Of a stretch of DNA of 64,000 bases, positions 8,243 through 16,900 are shown piece by piece. The stretch covers positions 496,001-560,000 of the forward strand of contig NZ_MZXW01000035.1 in the NCBI RefSeq assembly GCF_004123905.1. Reading direction: 5' to 3'. The notes under the pieces are model-generated. The model was not told the DNA's origin. It searched no databases and saw only the letters and a program-made list of their open reading frames with translations. A program made the position numbers and the translations under genes. The first letter of the stretch is position 1, and every line of letters starts with the position of its first letter. Origin of the DNA: Bradyrhizobium betae (GTDB lineage: Bacteria; Pseudomonadota; Alphaproteobacteria; Rhizobiales; Xanthobacteraceae).

Positions 8243-9682
8243 CTATTCGCAGCTGAGCTGCTGCTCGAACCAACCGGATAGCCGCTCCGACAAGGGTTGC
8301 CACATTCGCTGGAAATTTTCGAATTTGCCGACATTGCCGCGGTACATCGCGCGCAATTCCAGTTCGATGGCCGGCAGGTCAACGCCTGCGGGCACGCCGT
8401 CCCTGACGATCGTCTTGCCTGATACGACGACCTCCTTCACCAACGATGCGTTGCCGCGCGCAAACAGCAGCGCCATGGGATCAACAGGCATGATCCGGTC
8501 GCGGTCGAGCCGATCGAGGTCGATCACGACGTAGTCAGCGGGATTGCCGACAGCCAACTCCCCGCTCCCCGGCGCGCCAGTGGCGCGGCGTCCGTTGCGG
8601 ACGGCGAGCGCGAACAGCTCGGCCGGCGTCCATGTCGGCTTGAAGCCGAGGCCGCCATGGACCATCTGCACCAACCGCATCTCGCGCAAAATGTCGTCGT
8701 CCTCGTCGAGCGCGAGCCCGTCGACACCGACGGCAATCGCGCAGCCACATCGATGCGCGGCGGCGACCGGGGCGAGCCCCGAGCGCAGATGCATGTTCGA
8801 GCTGAAATTGGTGACGATGCGCGCGCCGGAGGCCGCGATCATCTCCAGCTCGTCCGGCCGGGCATGAATGCAGTGCGCGAGCGTCAGCCGCTCCGAAAGG
8901 AATCCGATATCGCGCAGCCACCGCACCATGTCCGGAAAGTTCTGGTCGGCCCAGGCCCGCTGGTAGACGGTCTCCAGCAGATGCATGTGAATGCGGCGGC
9001 CGGTCAGCGCCGAGTTCTCGGCGACGGCCTCCAGCAGCGGCTTCGAGCACCATTGCACGCCTGCGGGCCCAAGCTGCACGTCGACCATCGGGCCTGCGAT
9101 GGCCGCAGCAATCGCATCGGTCAGCTCGATATACGCTCTTGGCGACATCGGCGCGCGAACGAAGAGGTCTTCGATGGTCTTGCGGTCGTCGCTGGGGAGG
9201 CCAGCGAGCACGGGCTCGGCATCACCATAAACGATCGGATTCTGGTCGCGTACAGCGAGCGCAAAGGCGATGCGGATACCGACGTCGGATGCCGCCCGCG
9301 CAATCGCCTTGGCTTCGTCGAGCAACGGCATCGTCCCGCTGGGCCGGGTGTAGTGCACCATCATCGCCGCGCAGCCGGCCTTGGCCGCACGGGCCAGCGC
9401 GGACGCCGCGGTCAAATAGGGATCGACCGGCGTGCCGAGAGCCGTCCGCAGAATCCAGCTTTCCAGCGGCATGCCCATCGCGCCGAAGGATGACGCGGTG
9501 GCGCGGGCGTGATCGTGGGCATTGACGAAGGCTGGAATGACGAAGGAGCGCGGGCCGCTGGCGGCCCGCGCTCCTTCCGAAATGTCAGTGATGACACCGC
9601 CGTCGTGCCGCAGCACGACATTATCGGCGGCACCGAGGTCGGGGCCACGGAACAGGCTGCTTGCCGAAATCTCCGTGGCCAT
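8243..9682 (-). CDS. Amidohydrolase (AtzA/TrzN/cytosine-deaminase-like)
   Basis: A 479-residue metal-dependent amidohydrolase. Seen: the first metal pair as NAHDHAR (about residues 55-61), His in IHMHLLET near 233, His in LAHCIH near 270, Asp in VGVDG near 317, and a C-terminal beta-sandwich with GELAVGNPADYVVIDLD. This is the full ligand set for a mononuclear deaminase or chlorohydrolase of the AtzA/guanine-deaminase group. The start is supported by GGAG upstream. It is the last gene of an operon with the NMT1-type ABC transporter (SBP gene 16 bases upstream), so the transporter probably imports its substrate, likely a nitrogen heterocycle or urea-like compound. Confidence 0.87.
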   Translation of the reverse strand: MATEISASSLFRGPDLGAADNVVLRHDGGVITDISEGARAASGPRSFVIPAFVNAHDHARATASSFGAMGMPLESWILRTALGTPVDPYLTAASALARAAKAGCAAMMVHYTRPSGTMPLLDEAKAIARAASDVGIRIAFALAVRDQNPIVYGDAEPVLAGLPSDDRKTIEDLFVRAPMSPRAYIELTDAIAAAIAGPMVDVQLGPAGVQWCSKPLLEAVAENSALTGRRIHMHLLETVYQRAWADQNFPDMVRWLRDIGFLSERLTLAHCIHARPDELEMIAASGARIVTNFSSNMHLRSGLAPVAAAHRCGCAIAVGVDGLALDEDDDILREMRLVQMVHGGLGFKPTWTPAELFALAVRNGRRATGAPGSGELAVGNPADYVVIDLDRLDRDRIMPVDPMALLFARGNASLVKEVVVSGKTIVRDGVPAGVDLPAIELELRAMYRGNVGKFENFQRMWQPLSERLSGWFEQQLSCE

Positions 9683-9698
9683 GACCGTCGCTCCAAGA

Positions 9699-10724
9699 TC
9701 AGTTGGCAGTATACACCAACTCCCGCTCCGCGCGCGGCGGCAGGAACTCGCGCGAGAACACTTCTGCCGGCGTCGGCGCGCGGGCGAGCTGATAGCCCTC
9801 GACCACGATGCCGATGGCGCGCGTCATGCGGTCATCCTTGATGTCGCCGATGCCGATCTCCTTCATCTCCGGCGAGACGATCAGCTTGTCGAAGGAATAT
9901 TGCAGCCGGCGCTTCTCGACCGCGACGTCGATCAGATTGTCGTAGTTCAGCGCGGCCTTCATGCCGGCGTTCTGGTCCTTGGCGACCGCGATTGCGCCCT
10001 TGTTGATGGCGCGCACGAGGCCCGCGACCGCCTTCGGGTTCGACGCGATCAATTTCTTGGAGACCATCACGCCGTTGGAATAGAGGTCGAGGCCATACTC
10101 ACCGAACGAGAACCATTTAAAATCCTTGTCAGGATCCTGGCGGTTGAGCACCAGGTTGAAATAGCTGGTGATGTTGAAGACGAGCGCGGCATCGATGTCG
10201 CCCTTGATCAGCATCGGCTCCTGGAGGTTCGGGGCCATATTGGAGATCTTGATCTTCTCGCCGTCGAGCCCGTTCTTGCGCGTGAACACCGGCAGCAGGC
10301 GCGTCGTCGGCGTGCCCTGCGCGCCGCCGAGGGTGTGGCCCTCAAAATCCTTGATGGTGTTGATGCCGCTGGTCTTCTTGGCGACGATCGCGAACGGCGG
10401 CTGGTTCCACATCATGTAGACCATGACGGGCGCCTCCTGCGGCTTGGTCGAGGCGTTCTGGATGATGGCGTTGACGTCGCCGAAGCCGGCGTCATAGGCG
10501 CCCGACATCACGCGGGTGACGGTGGCGCCGGAACCCTCGCCCTGGTCGATCACGACGTTGAGGCCTTCCTCTTTGAAGTAGCCGTTGTCCTTGGCATAGA
10601 AGAAAGCGGCGTCGCTGCCTTGGGTCTTCCAGCCCAGCGTGAACTTGATCGTGGTGTCTTCGGCAGCGGCGACGCCCGTGGACAGGGCCAATCCCAGCAG
10701 CGCGACAGTTACTTTTCTCAACAT
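9699..10724 (-). CDS. ABC transporter substrate-binding protein, NMT1/THI5-like
   Basis: A 341-residue binding protein of the NMT1/SsuA-like group. Seen: a signal peptide (LLGLALSTGVAAAED, cleavage after about residue 21), then KFTLGWKTQGSDAAFFYAKD, the typical ligand-pocket opening of pyrimidine, sulfonate or nitrate binding proteins. A GAGGAGGT-like site precedes the ATG at 10724; an upstream extension of the frame runs into the permease gene and is not used. With the permease and ATPase upstream it forms a complete importer. Riboflavin, pyrimidine or other N-heterocyclic ligands are possible given the amidohydrolase neighbours. Confidence 0.9.
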   Translation of the reverse strand: MLRKVTVALLGLALSTGVAAAEDTTIKFTLGWKTQGSDAAFFYAKDNGYFKEEGLNVVIDQGEGSGATVTRVMSGAYDAGFGDVNAIIQNASTKPQEAPVMVYMMWNQPPFAIVAKKTSGINTIKDFEGHTLGGAQGTPTTRLLPVFTRKNGLDGEKIKISNMAPNLQEPMLIKGDIDAALVFNITSYFNLVLNRQDPDKDFKWFSFGEYGLDLYSNGVMVSKKLIASNPKAVAGLVRAINKGAIAVAKDQNAGMKAALNYDNLIDVAVEKRRLQYSFDKLIVSPEMKEIGIGDIKDDRMTRAIGIVVEGYQLARAPTPAEVFSREFLPPRAERELVYTAN

Positions 10725-10765
10725 CGAGACCTCCTCAAGCTTCGTTGCGTGACGGTTCAGAAAAA

Positions 10766-11545
10766 TCAGGTGGCGATCACGTCGTTCTTGCGCGTGGCCC
10801 AGCCGGTGACGCGCCCTTCGATCAGCGAGAAAACGACGTAGAGCGCGACGCCGAGAGCGGCGAGCACGAACAGGCTGGCGAACACCAGCGGCACGTTGAA
10901 ATTGGAGGACGCAGACATCATGACGTTGCCGAGGCCGCGGTTGGAGGCGACCGTCTCCGACAGCACCGCGCCGACAAAGGCGTAGGAGATCGCGACCTTC
11001 AGCGAGGCGAAGAAGAACGGCATGGTCCTGGGCAGGCCGACATTCCAGAGGATGTCGAACTTGCTGGCACCGAGCGCCTTCAGCACGTCCTCGAGCTCGG
11101 GCTCGGTTGTCGCCAAGCCCGTTGCGATGTTGACGACGATCGGGAAGAAACAGATCGAGAGCGCCGTCAGCACCGCCGGCACAGTGCCGGAGCCGAACCA
11201 CAGCACGAAGATCGGCACCACCGCGACCTTGGGGATCGAGGAGAAGCCGATCAGCAGCGGATAACAGGTGTCATAGGCGGTCTTGGACACGCCGATGATG
11301 GCGCCGAGGGCGACGCCGAGGGCAACACCGAGCACGAACCCGAGCATCGTGGTCGCCAATGTCTGCACGATGTGCGGCCACAGCACCGGAAAACGCTGCC
11401 ACAGCGTCACGAACACCTGTGACGGCCGCGGCAGCACCAGATCGGACATGCCGGTCACCAGGCAGAACAATTCCCAGGCAACGAAGAACAGCACGATCAG
11501 CCCCGCCGACCACGCCTTCTGCCTGACATTGATCCCGAACATCAT
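10766..11545 (-). CDS. ABC transporter permease (SsuC/TauC/ThiX type)
   Basis: A 259-residue inner-membrane permease with about six membrane spans. Seen: the cytoplasmic EAA-loop sequence KALGASKFDILWNVGLPRTMP, which contacts the ATPase, at about residues 155-175. The start at 11545 (ATGATG) overlaps the stop of the ATPase gene by one base (TGATG), so the two are translationally coupled. It belongs to the importer with the NMT1-type binding protein downstream. Confidence 0.92.
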   Translation of the reverse strand: MMFGINVRQKAWSAGLIVLFFVAWELFCLVTGMSDLVLPRPSQVFVTLWQRFPVLWPHIVQTLATTMLGFVLGVALGVALGAIIGVSKTAYDTCYPLLIGFSSIPKVAVVPIFVLWFGSGTVPAVLTALSICFFPIVVNIATGLATTEPELEDVLKALGASKFDILWNVGLPRTMPFFFASLKVAISYAFVGAVLSETVASNRGLGNVMMSASSNFNVPLVFASLFVLAALGVALYVVFSLIEGRVTGWATRKNDVIAT

Positions 11546-12423
11546 CAGCCTGTCCCCTCCTGGGCCGCGCTGCCTTGGGCCGCGCTGCGGGCATCCTCGA
11601 TGAAGGCGCGCAGCTTCTGGTTCAGCGCGACGAAATCCGGCTCGAAGGTCATGGCGACAGTACGCGGCCGCGCGAATTCGACACGACTGTCGTCGAGGAT
11701 GCGACCGGGACGCGCGCTCATCACGCAGATGCGGCTGGCAAGGAAGCCGGCCTCGCGCAGATCGTGCGTCACCAGCAGCACCGTCGGCTTGTGCGTCATC
11801 CAGAGGTTTTGCAGGATCGCCCACAGCTCCTCGCGGGTGAACTGGTCGAGCGCGCCGAAGGGCTCGTCGAGCAGCAGCATGCGCGGCTCGTGGATCAGCG
11901 CACGGCAGAGATTGGCGCGCTGGAGCATGCCGCCGGACAGCTGCCAGGGATAATTGCTGCCAAATCCCTTGAGGCCGACCTGCTCCAGCAGCGCATTGGC
12001 CTTGTCGCGAAACTCGGTCTTGCGCAGCCTGCGAAAATTGGAGCGGAACGGCTCGACGATCTTCAGCGGCAGCATGATGTTCCGCTCGATCGTCATCCAC
12101 GGCAGCATGGTCGGATTCTGGAACGCCATGCCGACCCGCAGCGCCCGCGCCGCAACCTCGCGGCCGCCGACAATGACGACGCCGTTGGTCGGCTGCACCA
12201 GGCCGCTGACGAGACGCAAAATGGTCGATTTGCCGCATCCTGATGGCCCGACCAGTGCGACAAACTCGCCGTCGGCGATCCTCAAGCTCGTCTTCGACAG
12301 CGCGGGCACGGCGCGGTCGCCGCGCCCGAAGGTCACGGAGGCCTCGGACAGCTCGATGGCAACGGGGCCGGAGCCTTCGGGAACAGGCTGGCCGTCAAAC
12401 TGGGCGTTGGGTTGCATGCGCAT
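11545..12423 (-). CDS. ABC transporter ATP-binding protein (SsuB/TauB type)
   Basis: A 292-residue ATPase subunit. Seen: Walker A GPSGCGKST, signature LSGGMLQRANLCRAL, Walker B LLLDEPFGALD and the switch His in LLVTHDLREA. It is first in the minus-strand operon ATPase-permease-SBP-amidohydrolase. The start is either the ATG at 12423 or the one 6 bases later; a further upstream TTG-type extension would cover the promoter region and is unlikely. Divergent to the GntR gene at 12616, which probably controls it. Confidence 0.9.
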   Translation of the reverse strand: MRMQPNAQFDGQPVPEGSGPVAIELSEASVTFGRGDRAVPALSKTSLRIADGEFVALVGPSGCGKSTILRLVSGLVQPTNGVVIVGGREVAARALRVGMAFQNPTMLPWMTIERNIMLPLKIVEPFRSNFRRLRKTEFRDKANALLEQVGLKGFGSNYPWQLSGGMLQRANLCRALIHEPRMLLLDEPFGALDQFTREELWAILQNLWMTHKPTVLLVTHDLREAGFLASRICVMSARPGRILDDSRVEFARPRTVAMTFEPDFVALNQKLRAFIEDARSAAQGSAAQEGTG

Positions 12424-12434
12424 CACAGCCAAAG

Positions 12435-12442
12435 TGCATGCA
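12435..12442. promoter_or_regulatory. Candidate GntR operator 1 (TGCATGCA)
   Basis: A palindrome TGCATGCA just upstream of the ABC ATPase start. The same 8-mer, again followed by A, occurs 104 bases away next to the GntR side of the divergent region. Two identical sites in the regulator-transporter intergenic region suggest operator duplication. Inference only. Confidence 0.4.
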
Positions 12443-12538
12443 AGCTGGATGCCAGCCCTAGACTTCAGCAAAATCGACGGTCTGACCGAACCGCCCGCCA
12501 AATGGCGGGATTCGTTTTGGGCAATCCGGACACCAAAC

Positions 12539-12546
12539 TGCATGCA
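12539..12546. promoter_or_regulatory. Candidate GntR operator 2 (TGCATGCA)
   Basis: The second copy of TGCATGCA, 70 bases upstream of the GntR gene start. The spacing of 104 bp to the first copy is close to ten helical turns, so both would lie on about the same face of the helix, compatible with a loop. Confidence 0.4.
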
Positions 12547-12615
12547 ATTGGGGCGCTGGATCGCCCGAGGCTATGCTAAAGATGGGGCCTCGTCCCTTCC
12601 CGCAAGGATTCGCCG

Positions 12616-13374
12616 ATGGCGGCGCGCCCCACTAGCAAGACTTCTGAATCATCAGACAAGGTCAGCGTGATCTGCCGCGCGCTCAGGCGCGCGATCATCG
12701 AGCAGGCGCTGGAGCCCGGCGCAAAGCTGCCCGAGGATTCGCTCGGCGAGCGCTTTGGCGTCAGTCGCACCATTGCACGCCACGCGCTGGGACAGCTCGC
12801 GGCCGAAGGCCTGGTCGAGCTCCGCCGCAACCGGATCGCGGTGGTGGCGACGCCAAGCTGGCAGGAAGCGCGCGATGCCTTCGATATCCGCATCGAGCTC
12901 GAGCGGCTCGTCGTGCGCCAGCTCGCGGGCAAGCTGACCAGGAGCCAGATCTCGGAGCTGAACGACCATGTCGACGCCGAGGACCGCGCGCGCGGCGGCA
13001 CCGATGCGGTCTCGATCCGGCTCGCCACCGAATTCCACATCCTGCTCGCGCAGATGACGAGCAGCCCGATCCTGGTGCGCTATGTCAGCGAGGTCGCCTA
13101 TCGCTGCTGCCTGACGCTGTCGCTCTACAGCCGGCCGCATTCAACCGAATGCGCCATCAACGAGCATCGCGCCATCATTGCCGCGCTCGCCAAGGGCGAC
13201 GAGGCCAAGGTGATGGAATTGATGCATCATCACCTCGATTCCGTGGCCAATCGCGCGCTGGTCGCCCCCACTCCGCAGCGCGGCCGCGACCTGCTGGATA
13301 TTCTCGCGCCCTATGCCGACGAGGTCGCGAGCGACCGCGTCGTCAAGCTGCCGAAAGTCGCGCGAAGGGGTTAA
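12616..13374 (+). CDS. GntR-family regulator, FCD subfamily
   Basis: A 252-residue regulator. Seen: the winged helix-turn-helix (residues about 15-75, with EDSLGERFGVSRTIARHALGQL) and the all-helical FCD effector domain with the metal/ligand residues in EFHILLAQM, EHRAIIAAL and HHHLD. FCD regulators sense carboxylic acids or related metabolites. It is transcribed away from the ABC-amidohydrolase operon and towards the two downstream amidohydrolases, so it is the likely local switch for the whole 8.2-16.4 kb region. Confidence 0.92.
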   Translation: MAARPTSKTSESSDKVSVICRALRRAIIEQALEPGAKLPEDSLGERFGVSRTIARHALGQLAAEGLVELRRNRIAVVATPSWQEARDAFDIRIELERLVVRQLAGKLTRSQISELNDHVDAEDRARGGTDAVSIRLATEFHILLAQMTSSPILVRYVSEVAYRCCLTLSLYSRPHSTECAINEHRAIIAALAKGDEAKVMELMHHHLDSVANRALVAPTPQRGRDLLDILAPYADEVASDRVVKLPKVARRG

Positions 13375-13787
13375 GCCTCGATGCCGCGCTGAACGAGGAT
13401 TCGCTCGGCGCTGTCGTTCCAGACATCCATCTTCACGATCTGCCCGCCTCTCACGACGAAGCGATCGACATAGCGATTGCCCTCGAACGGCGTGCCGTCC
13501 ATCCATTCGCCATAGAGCGTGCCGACGCTATAGACGACGGTCTCGTCCGCGCCCGGGCAGACGTCGAACCGGTCCATCTTCTTCTTGACCCAGCGATAGC
13601 GTTTGGCGTTGAAGCCGGTCGGCCCGCGCGGATGATCGAACTCGCGTCCACCGGTGAACGTGATCACCGTGCCCGGCTTCATGTAGACCGCGGCAGCATC
13701 GGGATCGGGTATCATCGAGGCCGTGAGATAGGCCTCCACGATCTCGGCATCGGTCTTGGGGCGTTCGGCTTTTGCAGGGGCGGACAT
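13371..13787 (-). CDS. SnoaL/NTF2-like nuclear transport factor 2 family protein
   Basis: A 138-residue protein with the NTF2/SnoaL fold pattern: an N-terminal helical part (TDAEIVEAYLTASMIPDPDAAA) followed by curved-sheet segments including GNRYVDRFVVRGGQIVKMDVWND. Such proteins are small hydrolases, isomerases or lyases of amphipathic ligands, and function cannot be assigned from sequence. I prefer the ATG at 13787; more upstream starts are possible. Its 3' end overlaps the GntR gene end by 4 bases in convergent orientation, and it diverges from the amidohydrolase at 13950. Confidence 0.8.
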   Translation of the reverse strand: MSAPAKAERPKTDAEIVEAYLTASMIPDPDAAAVYMKPGTVITFTGGREFDHPRGPTGFNAKRYRWVKKKMDRFDVCPGADETVVYSVGTLYGEWMDGTPFEGNRYVDRFVVRGGQIVKMDVWNDSAERILVQRGIEA

Positions 13788-13949
13788 ATCGGGCTCACTT
13801 GGCGGATTTCCTGAGGCTGTCGATATCATACAATTCATGGCTCCAACTGTATGCACATTTTTTAAACAACCTGCCGCCAGCACTGCACACAATCTGGAGC
13901 TGCCCACGCCAAAACCTTCCGCTAGGCTATCACAGTTGAATCCGACGCC

Positions 13950-15206
13950 ATGACCAGCCAGACCGCCTTCGACCTGATCTTCCGTAACGCGCTGTTGCGC
14001 TCATCCGCCGCGCCCGTCGATATCGGCGTGAAAGGCGGCCGGATCGTTGCGATCGAGCCCAGCCTAAGCAGCGAAAAGCTTGCCTGCGGGGCCGTGGAGG
14101 TCGATGTCGGCGGACACCTTGCCCTGCCCGGCTTCGTCGACACCCACATCCATCTCGACAAGGCCTGCCTGCTCGGCCGCTGCGGGCACAATCACGGCAG
14201 CGTCTCGGAAGCCATCCGCGCCGTTGCCGGGATGAAGAAGGATTTTACCGTCGAGGACGTCTACGCGCGCGGCGCGCGGGTGCTGGAACGCGCCATCGTG
14301 CACGGCACGACGCGGATGCGCACGCATGTTGAAATTGACCCGCGCATCGGCCTCCGCGGCTTCGAGGCGATCAAGACGCTCAAGCGCGATTACGCCTGGG
14401 CGATCGACCTCTCGCTCTGCGTCTTCCCGCAGGAAGGCCTGACCAACGATCCCGGCAGCGAAGAGTTGCTGGTCAAAGCGCTGCGCGACGGTGGCGAGGC
14501 GATCGGCGGCTGTCCCTATATGGACACCGACCCCAACGCCCATCTCGAACGCATTTTTGACCTCGCCCAGGAATTTGACGTGGATGTCGATCTCCATCTC
14601 GATTTCGATCTCGACCCTTCCTGGTGGCACCTCGACGAGGTCTGCCGGCAGACCGAGCGGCGCAACTACGGGGGCCGCGTCGCGATTGGACACGCCACAA
14701 AACTCTCCGCACTGCCGCCAGAGCGGATGAAGGCCGCCACCACGCAATTGGCAAAGGCCGGCGTTGCCGTCACCGTGCTGCCGGCAACCGATCTCTATCT
14801 CATGGGACGCGAAGCCACCCACAACGCGCCGCGCGGGCTGACCCTCGCCCACAAGCTCGCAGCCGACGGTGTGCTGTGCTCGGTCGCCACCAACAACGTG
14901 CTCAATCCCTTCACGCCCTTCGGCGACGCCTCGCTGCTGCGGATGGCGAACTTTTACGCCAATGTCGCGCACGCCTCCGTCAGCGACTTCGACACCTGCC
15001 TCAATCTCGTCACCGAGCTGCCGGCGCGGCTGATGAACCTTGGCGATTACGGCATCAAGGTCGGCAACCCCGCCGATCTCATCGCGCTTGATACGCAGGA
15101 CAGCCGCTTCGCCATCGCGGAGCTGCCTGACATCGTGATGGGCTTCAAGGCTGGCCGGCAGACGTTTGCACGGCAGCGGCCTACTCTGTTCCGCCCACGA
15201 AGCTAA
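13950..15206 (+). CDS. Amidohydrolase, cytosine-deaminase-like (first of pair)
   Basis: A 418-residue amidohydrolase of the cytosine deaminase/AtzC group. Seen: the metal pair HIHLDKACLLG (about residues 67-77), VDLHLDFDLD (about 213-222), GHATKLSALP (about 247) and the distal NNVLNPFTPFGDASL in place of the usual catalytic Asp block. Family reactions are deamination or ring hydrolysis of pyrimidine- or triazine-like substrates. It is followed 22 bases later by a second, related amidohydrolase, so the two may act on successive intermediates. Confidence 0.87.
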   Translation: MTSQTAFDLIFRNALLRSSAAPVDIGVKGGRIVAIEPSLSSEKLACGAVEVDVGGHLALPGFVDTHIHLDKACLLGRCGHNHGSVSEAIRAVAGMKKDFTVEDVYARGARVLERAIVHGTTRMRTHVEIDPRIGLRGFEAIKTLKRDYAWAIDLSLCVFPQEGLTNDPGSEELLVKALRDGGEAIGGCPYMDTDPNAHLERIFDLAQEFDVDVDLHLDFDLDPSWWHLDEVCRQTERRNYGGRVAIGHATKLSALPPERMKAATTQLAKAGVAVTVLPATDLYLMGREATHNAPRGLTLAHKLAADGVLCSVATNNVLNPFTPFGDASLLRMANFYANVAHASVSDFDTCLNLVTELPARLMNLGDYGIKVGNPADLIALDTQDSRFAIAELPDIVMGFKAGRQTFARQRPTLFRPRS

Positions 15207-15228
15207 ATCGACCAACGGAGGAACCAAA

Positions 15229-16434
15229 ATGGCCTTCGACACGATCTTCCTGAACGCGCGCTTCGACGACGGGTTGCGCCATCACCTCGCGGTCAAGGAC
15301 GGACGCATTGCGGCGATCACGTCGGTCGATGAGCGTCCGGCCGCGAACGAGACCATCGACCTCAACAGCGCCCTCGTCGTTCCCGGCTTCGTCGAAGGCC
15401 ACATCCATCTCGACACCAGCTTCTATGGCGATGCCTGGAAGCCGCACAAGCCATGCCCCAACGGCTTCAACGTGCATGAGCGCGTCGCCTTCCAGGCCGA
15501 GAACATGGCCGAGGCCGCACCGATGGATGTGCGTGCGCGCAACCAGCTCGACCTCTGCATCGGCCACGGCACCACGCAGATGCGCAGCCATGTCATGGTC
15601 GACGGCTCGGTCGGCCTGAAATCGCTCGAAACAATTTTGCGCGTGCGCGAAGAGTACAACAGCTTGATCGACATCCAGCTCGTCGCCTTTCCGCAAAGCG
15701 GCATCCTCGCGAGTCCGGGCACCCCGCAGCTGCTCGACGAAGCCATTGGCCTTGGCGCCAACCTCGTCGGCGGGCTCGATCCCGCGAGTTTCGATCGCGA
15801 CGTCGAGAAACATCTGGACGTCGTGTTCGGCGTCGCCGACAAGCACGGTGTCGATGTCGACATCCATCTGCACGACATGGGCACGCTTGGCGCGTTCGAG
15901 ATCGAGCAGATCGCAGCGCGCACGCGCGCACTCGGCATGGAGGGTCGCGTCGCCATCAGCCACGCTTACGGGCTTGGCGATATCTCAGCAGACTACCTCA
16001 AGACAATCGCCGACAACCTCGCGAGCTCCGGCGTTGCAATCATGACGAATGCGCCAGGCGCCCGACCGTTTCCGCCGATCCTGGCGCTGCGTAACGCCGG
16101 CGTCACCGTCTTCAGCGGCAACGACAACATCCGCGATTCCTGGTGGCCCTATGGCGACGGCGACATGCTGCGCCGGGCCACGACGCTCGGCTATCGCTCC
16201 GGCTTCAACATCGACGAAGAGCTGCGCGCCGCATTCGACGTCGTGACCGCATCAGGCGCGAGGGCGTTGCGGCTCGAAGGATACGGCCTCCGCGTCGGCG
16301 CCAAGGCCGATTTCGTGACGCTGAATGCGGAACACGTGCCCGAGGCCGTGGTCGCGGTGCCTCAGGGGCGCGCCGTCTACAAGGGAGGCAGGCTGGCCGC
16401 CTCCAACGGTAAGATTGTGGGGAAGCGCAGCTGA
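15229..16434 (+). CDS. Amidohydrolase, cytosine-deaminase-like (second of pair)
   Basis: A 401-residue paralogue of the preceding gene product. Seen: HIHLDTSFYGD (about residues 56-66), VDIHLHDMGTLG (about 209-220), SHAYGLG (about 244) and GNDNIRDSWWPYGDGDML (about 297-314), in which GNDN occupies the catalytic Asp position. ACGGAGGA lies 7-14 bases before the ATG at 15229, which fixes this start over an upstream in-frame ATG inside the previous gene. Tandem amidohydrolases beside an importer suggest a short degradation pathway for a cyclic amide or aminopyrimidine. Confidence 0.88.
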   Translation: MAFDTIFLNARFDDGLRHHLAVKDGRIAAITSVDERPAANETIDLNSALVVPGFVEGHIHLDTSFYGDAWKPHKPCPNGFNVHERVAFQAENMAEAAPMDVRARNQLDLCIGHGTTQMRSHVMVDGSVGLKSLETILRVREEYNSLIDIQLVAFPQSGILASPGTPQLLDEAIGLGANLVGGLDPASFDRDVEKHLDVVFGVADKHGVDVDIHLHDMGTLGAFEIEQIAARTRALGMEGRVAISHAYGLGDISADYLKTIADNLASSGVAIMTNAPGARPFPPILALRNAGVTVFSGNDNIRDSWWPYGDGDMLRRATTLGYRSGFNIDEELRAAFDVVTASGARALRLEGYGLRVGAKADFVTLNAEHVPEAVVAVPQGRAVYKGGRLAASNGKIVGKRS

Positions 16435-16578
16435 CGCGCCCATCCGATTTTACCGCCGATCTCGGCTCACCCGAGTCCGGTAGAATCCCGGTCCGTAGCT
16501 CAACGCGTTGCGAGTCGCCCCTCGCTGATCCTAATTGGGACCTGCACTGACCATTAGCGTTCAATGGGGAGTATGGGT

Positions 16579-16893
16579 ATGTTCAGCGCATTCAGCAGCA
16601 TCGACTATCATTCCATGCGGGCCAACACGCCCGCCGACGCCGCCGCCAATCGGCTCGACGGCATCGGCCACGTTCTGTCGGATCTGGATCTGTCCGCGAT
16701 CCAGACGCAGGGCGACATGACCCGCGCGCTCTGGACCCTCGACGCAGCAGCCAAATGCATCCGGGCGGTGCTCGCCGAATTTCGCGTGCAACCGGCGACA
16801 GACCAACTCGCCCGCAAATCAAGGTATCTGATTGAGCTGATCGAGCAGGCTCGCGACGAAGTCTTGAACTATCGCGGCACGGTCGTAGCCTGA
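16579..16893 (+). CDS. Small conserved hypothetical protein
   Basis: A 104-residue soluble, mostly helical protein without a family I recognise. GGGGAG lies 7 bases ahead of the ATG at 16579, which favours this start over the ATGs at 16564 and 16573. The C-terminal half (KSRYLIELIEQARDEVLNY) is an amphipathic helix. It stands alone between the amidohydrolase pair and the converging aromatic-acid operon. Confidence 0.7.
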   Translation: MFSAFSSIDYHSMRANTPADAAANRLDGIGHVLSDLDLSAIQTQGDMTRALWTLDAAAKCIRAVLAEFRVQPATDQLARKSRYLIELIEQARDEVLNYRGTVVA

Positions 16894-16900
16894 AGCCGCG

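Noticed and set aside
16440..16578. Possible tRNA-like or structured RNA sequence
   Set aside because: Short complementary segments are present, but no cloverleaf, acceptor stem or TPsiC loop can be formed.
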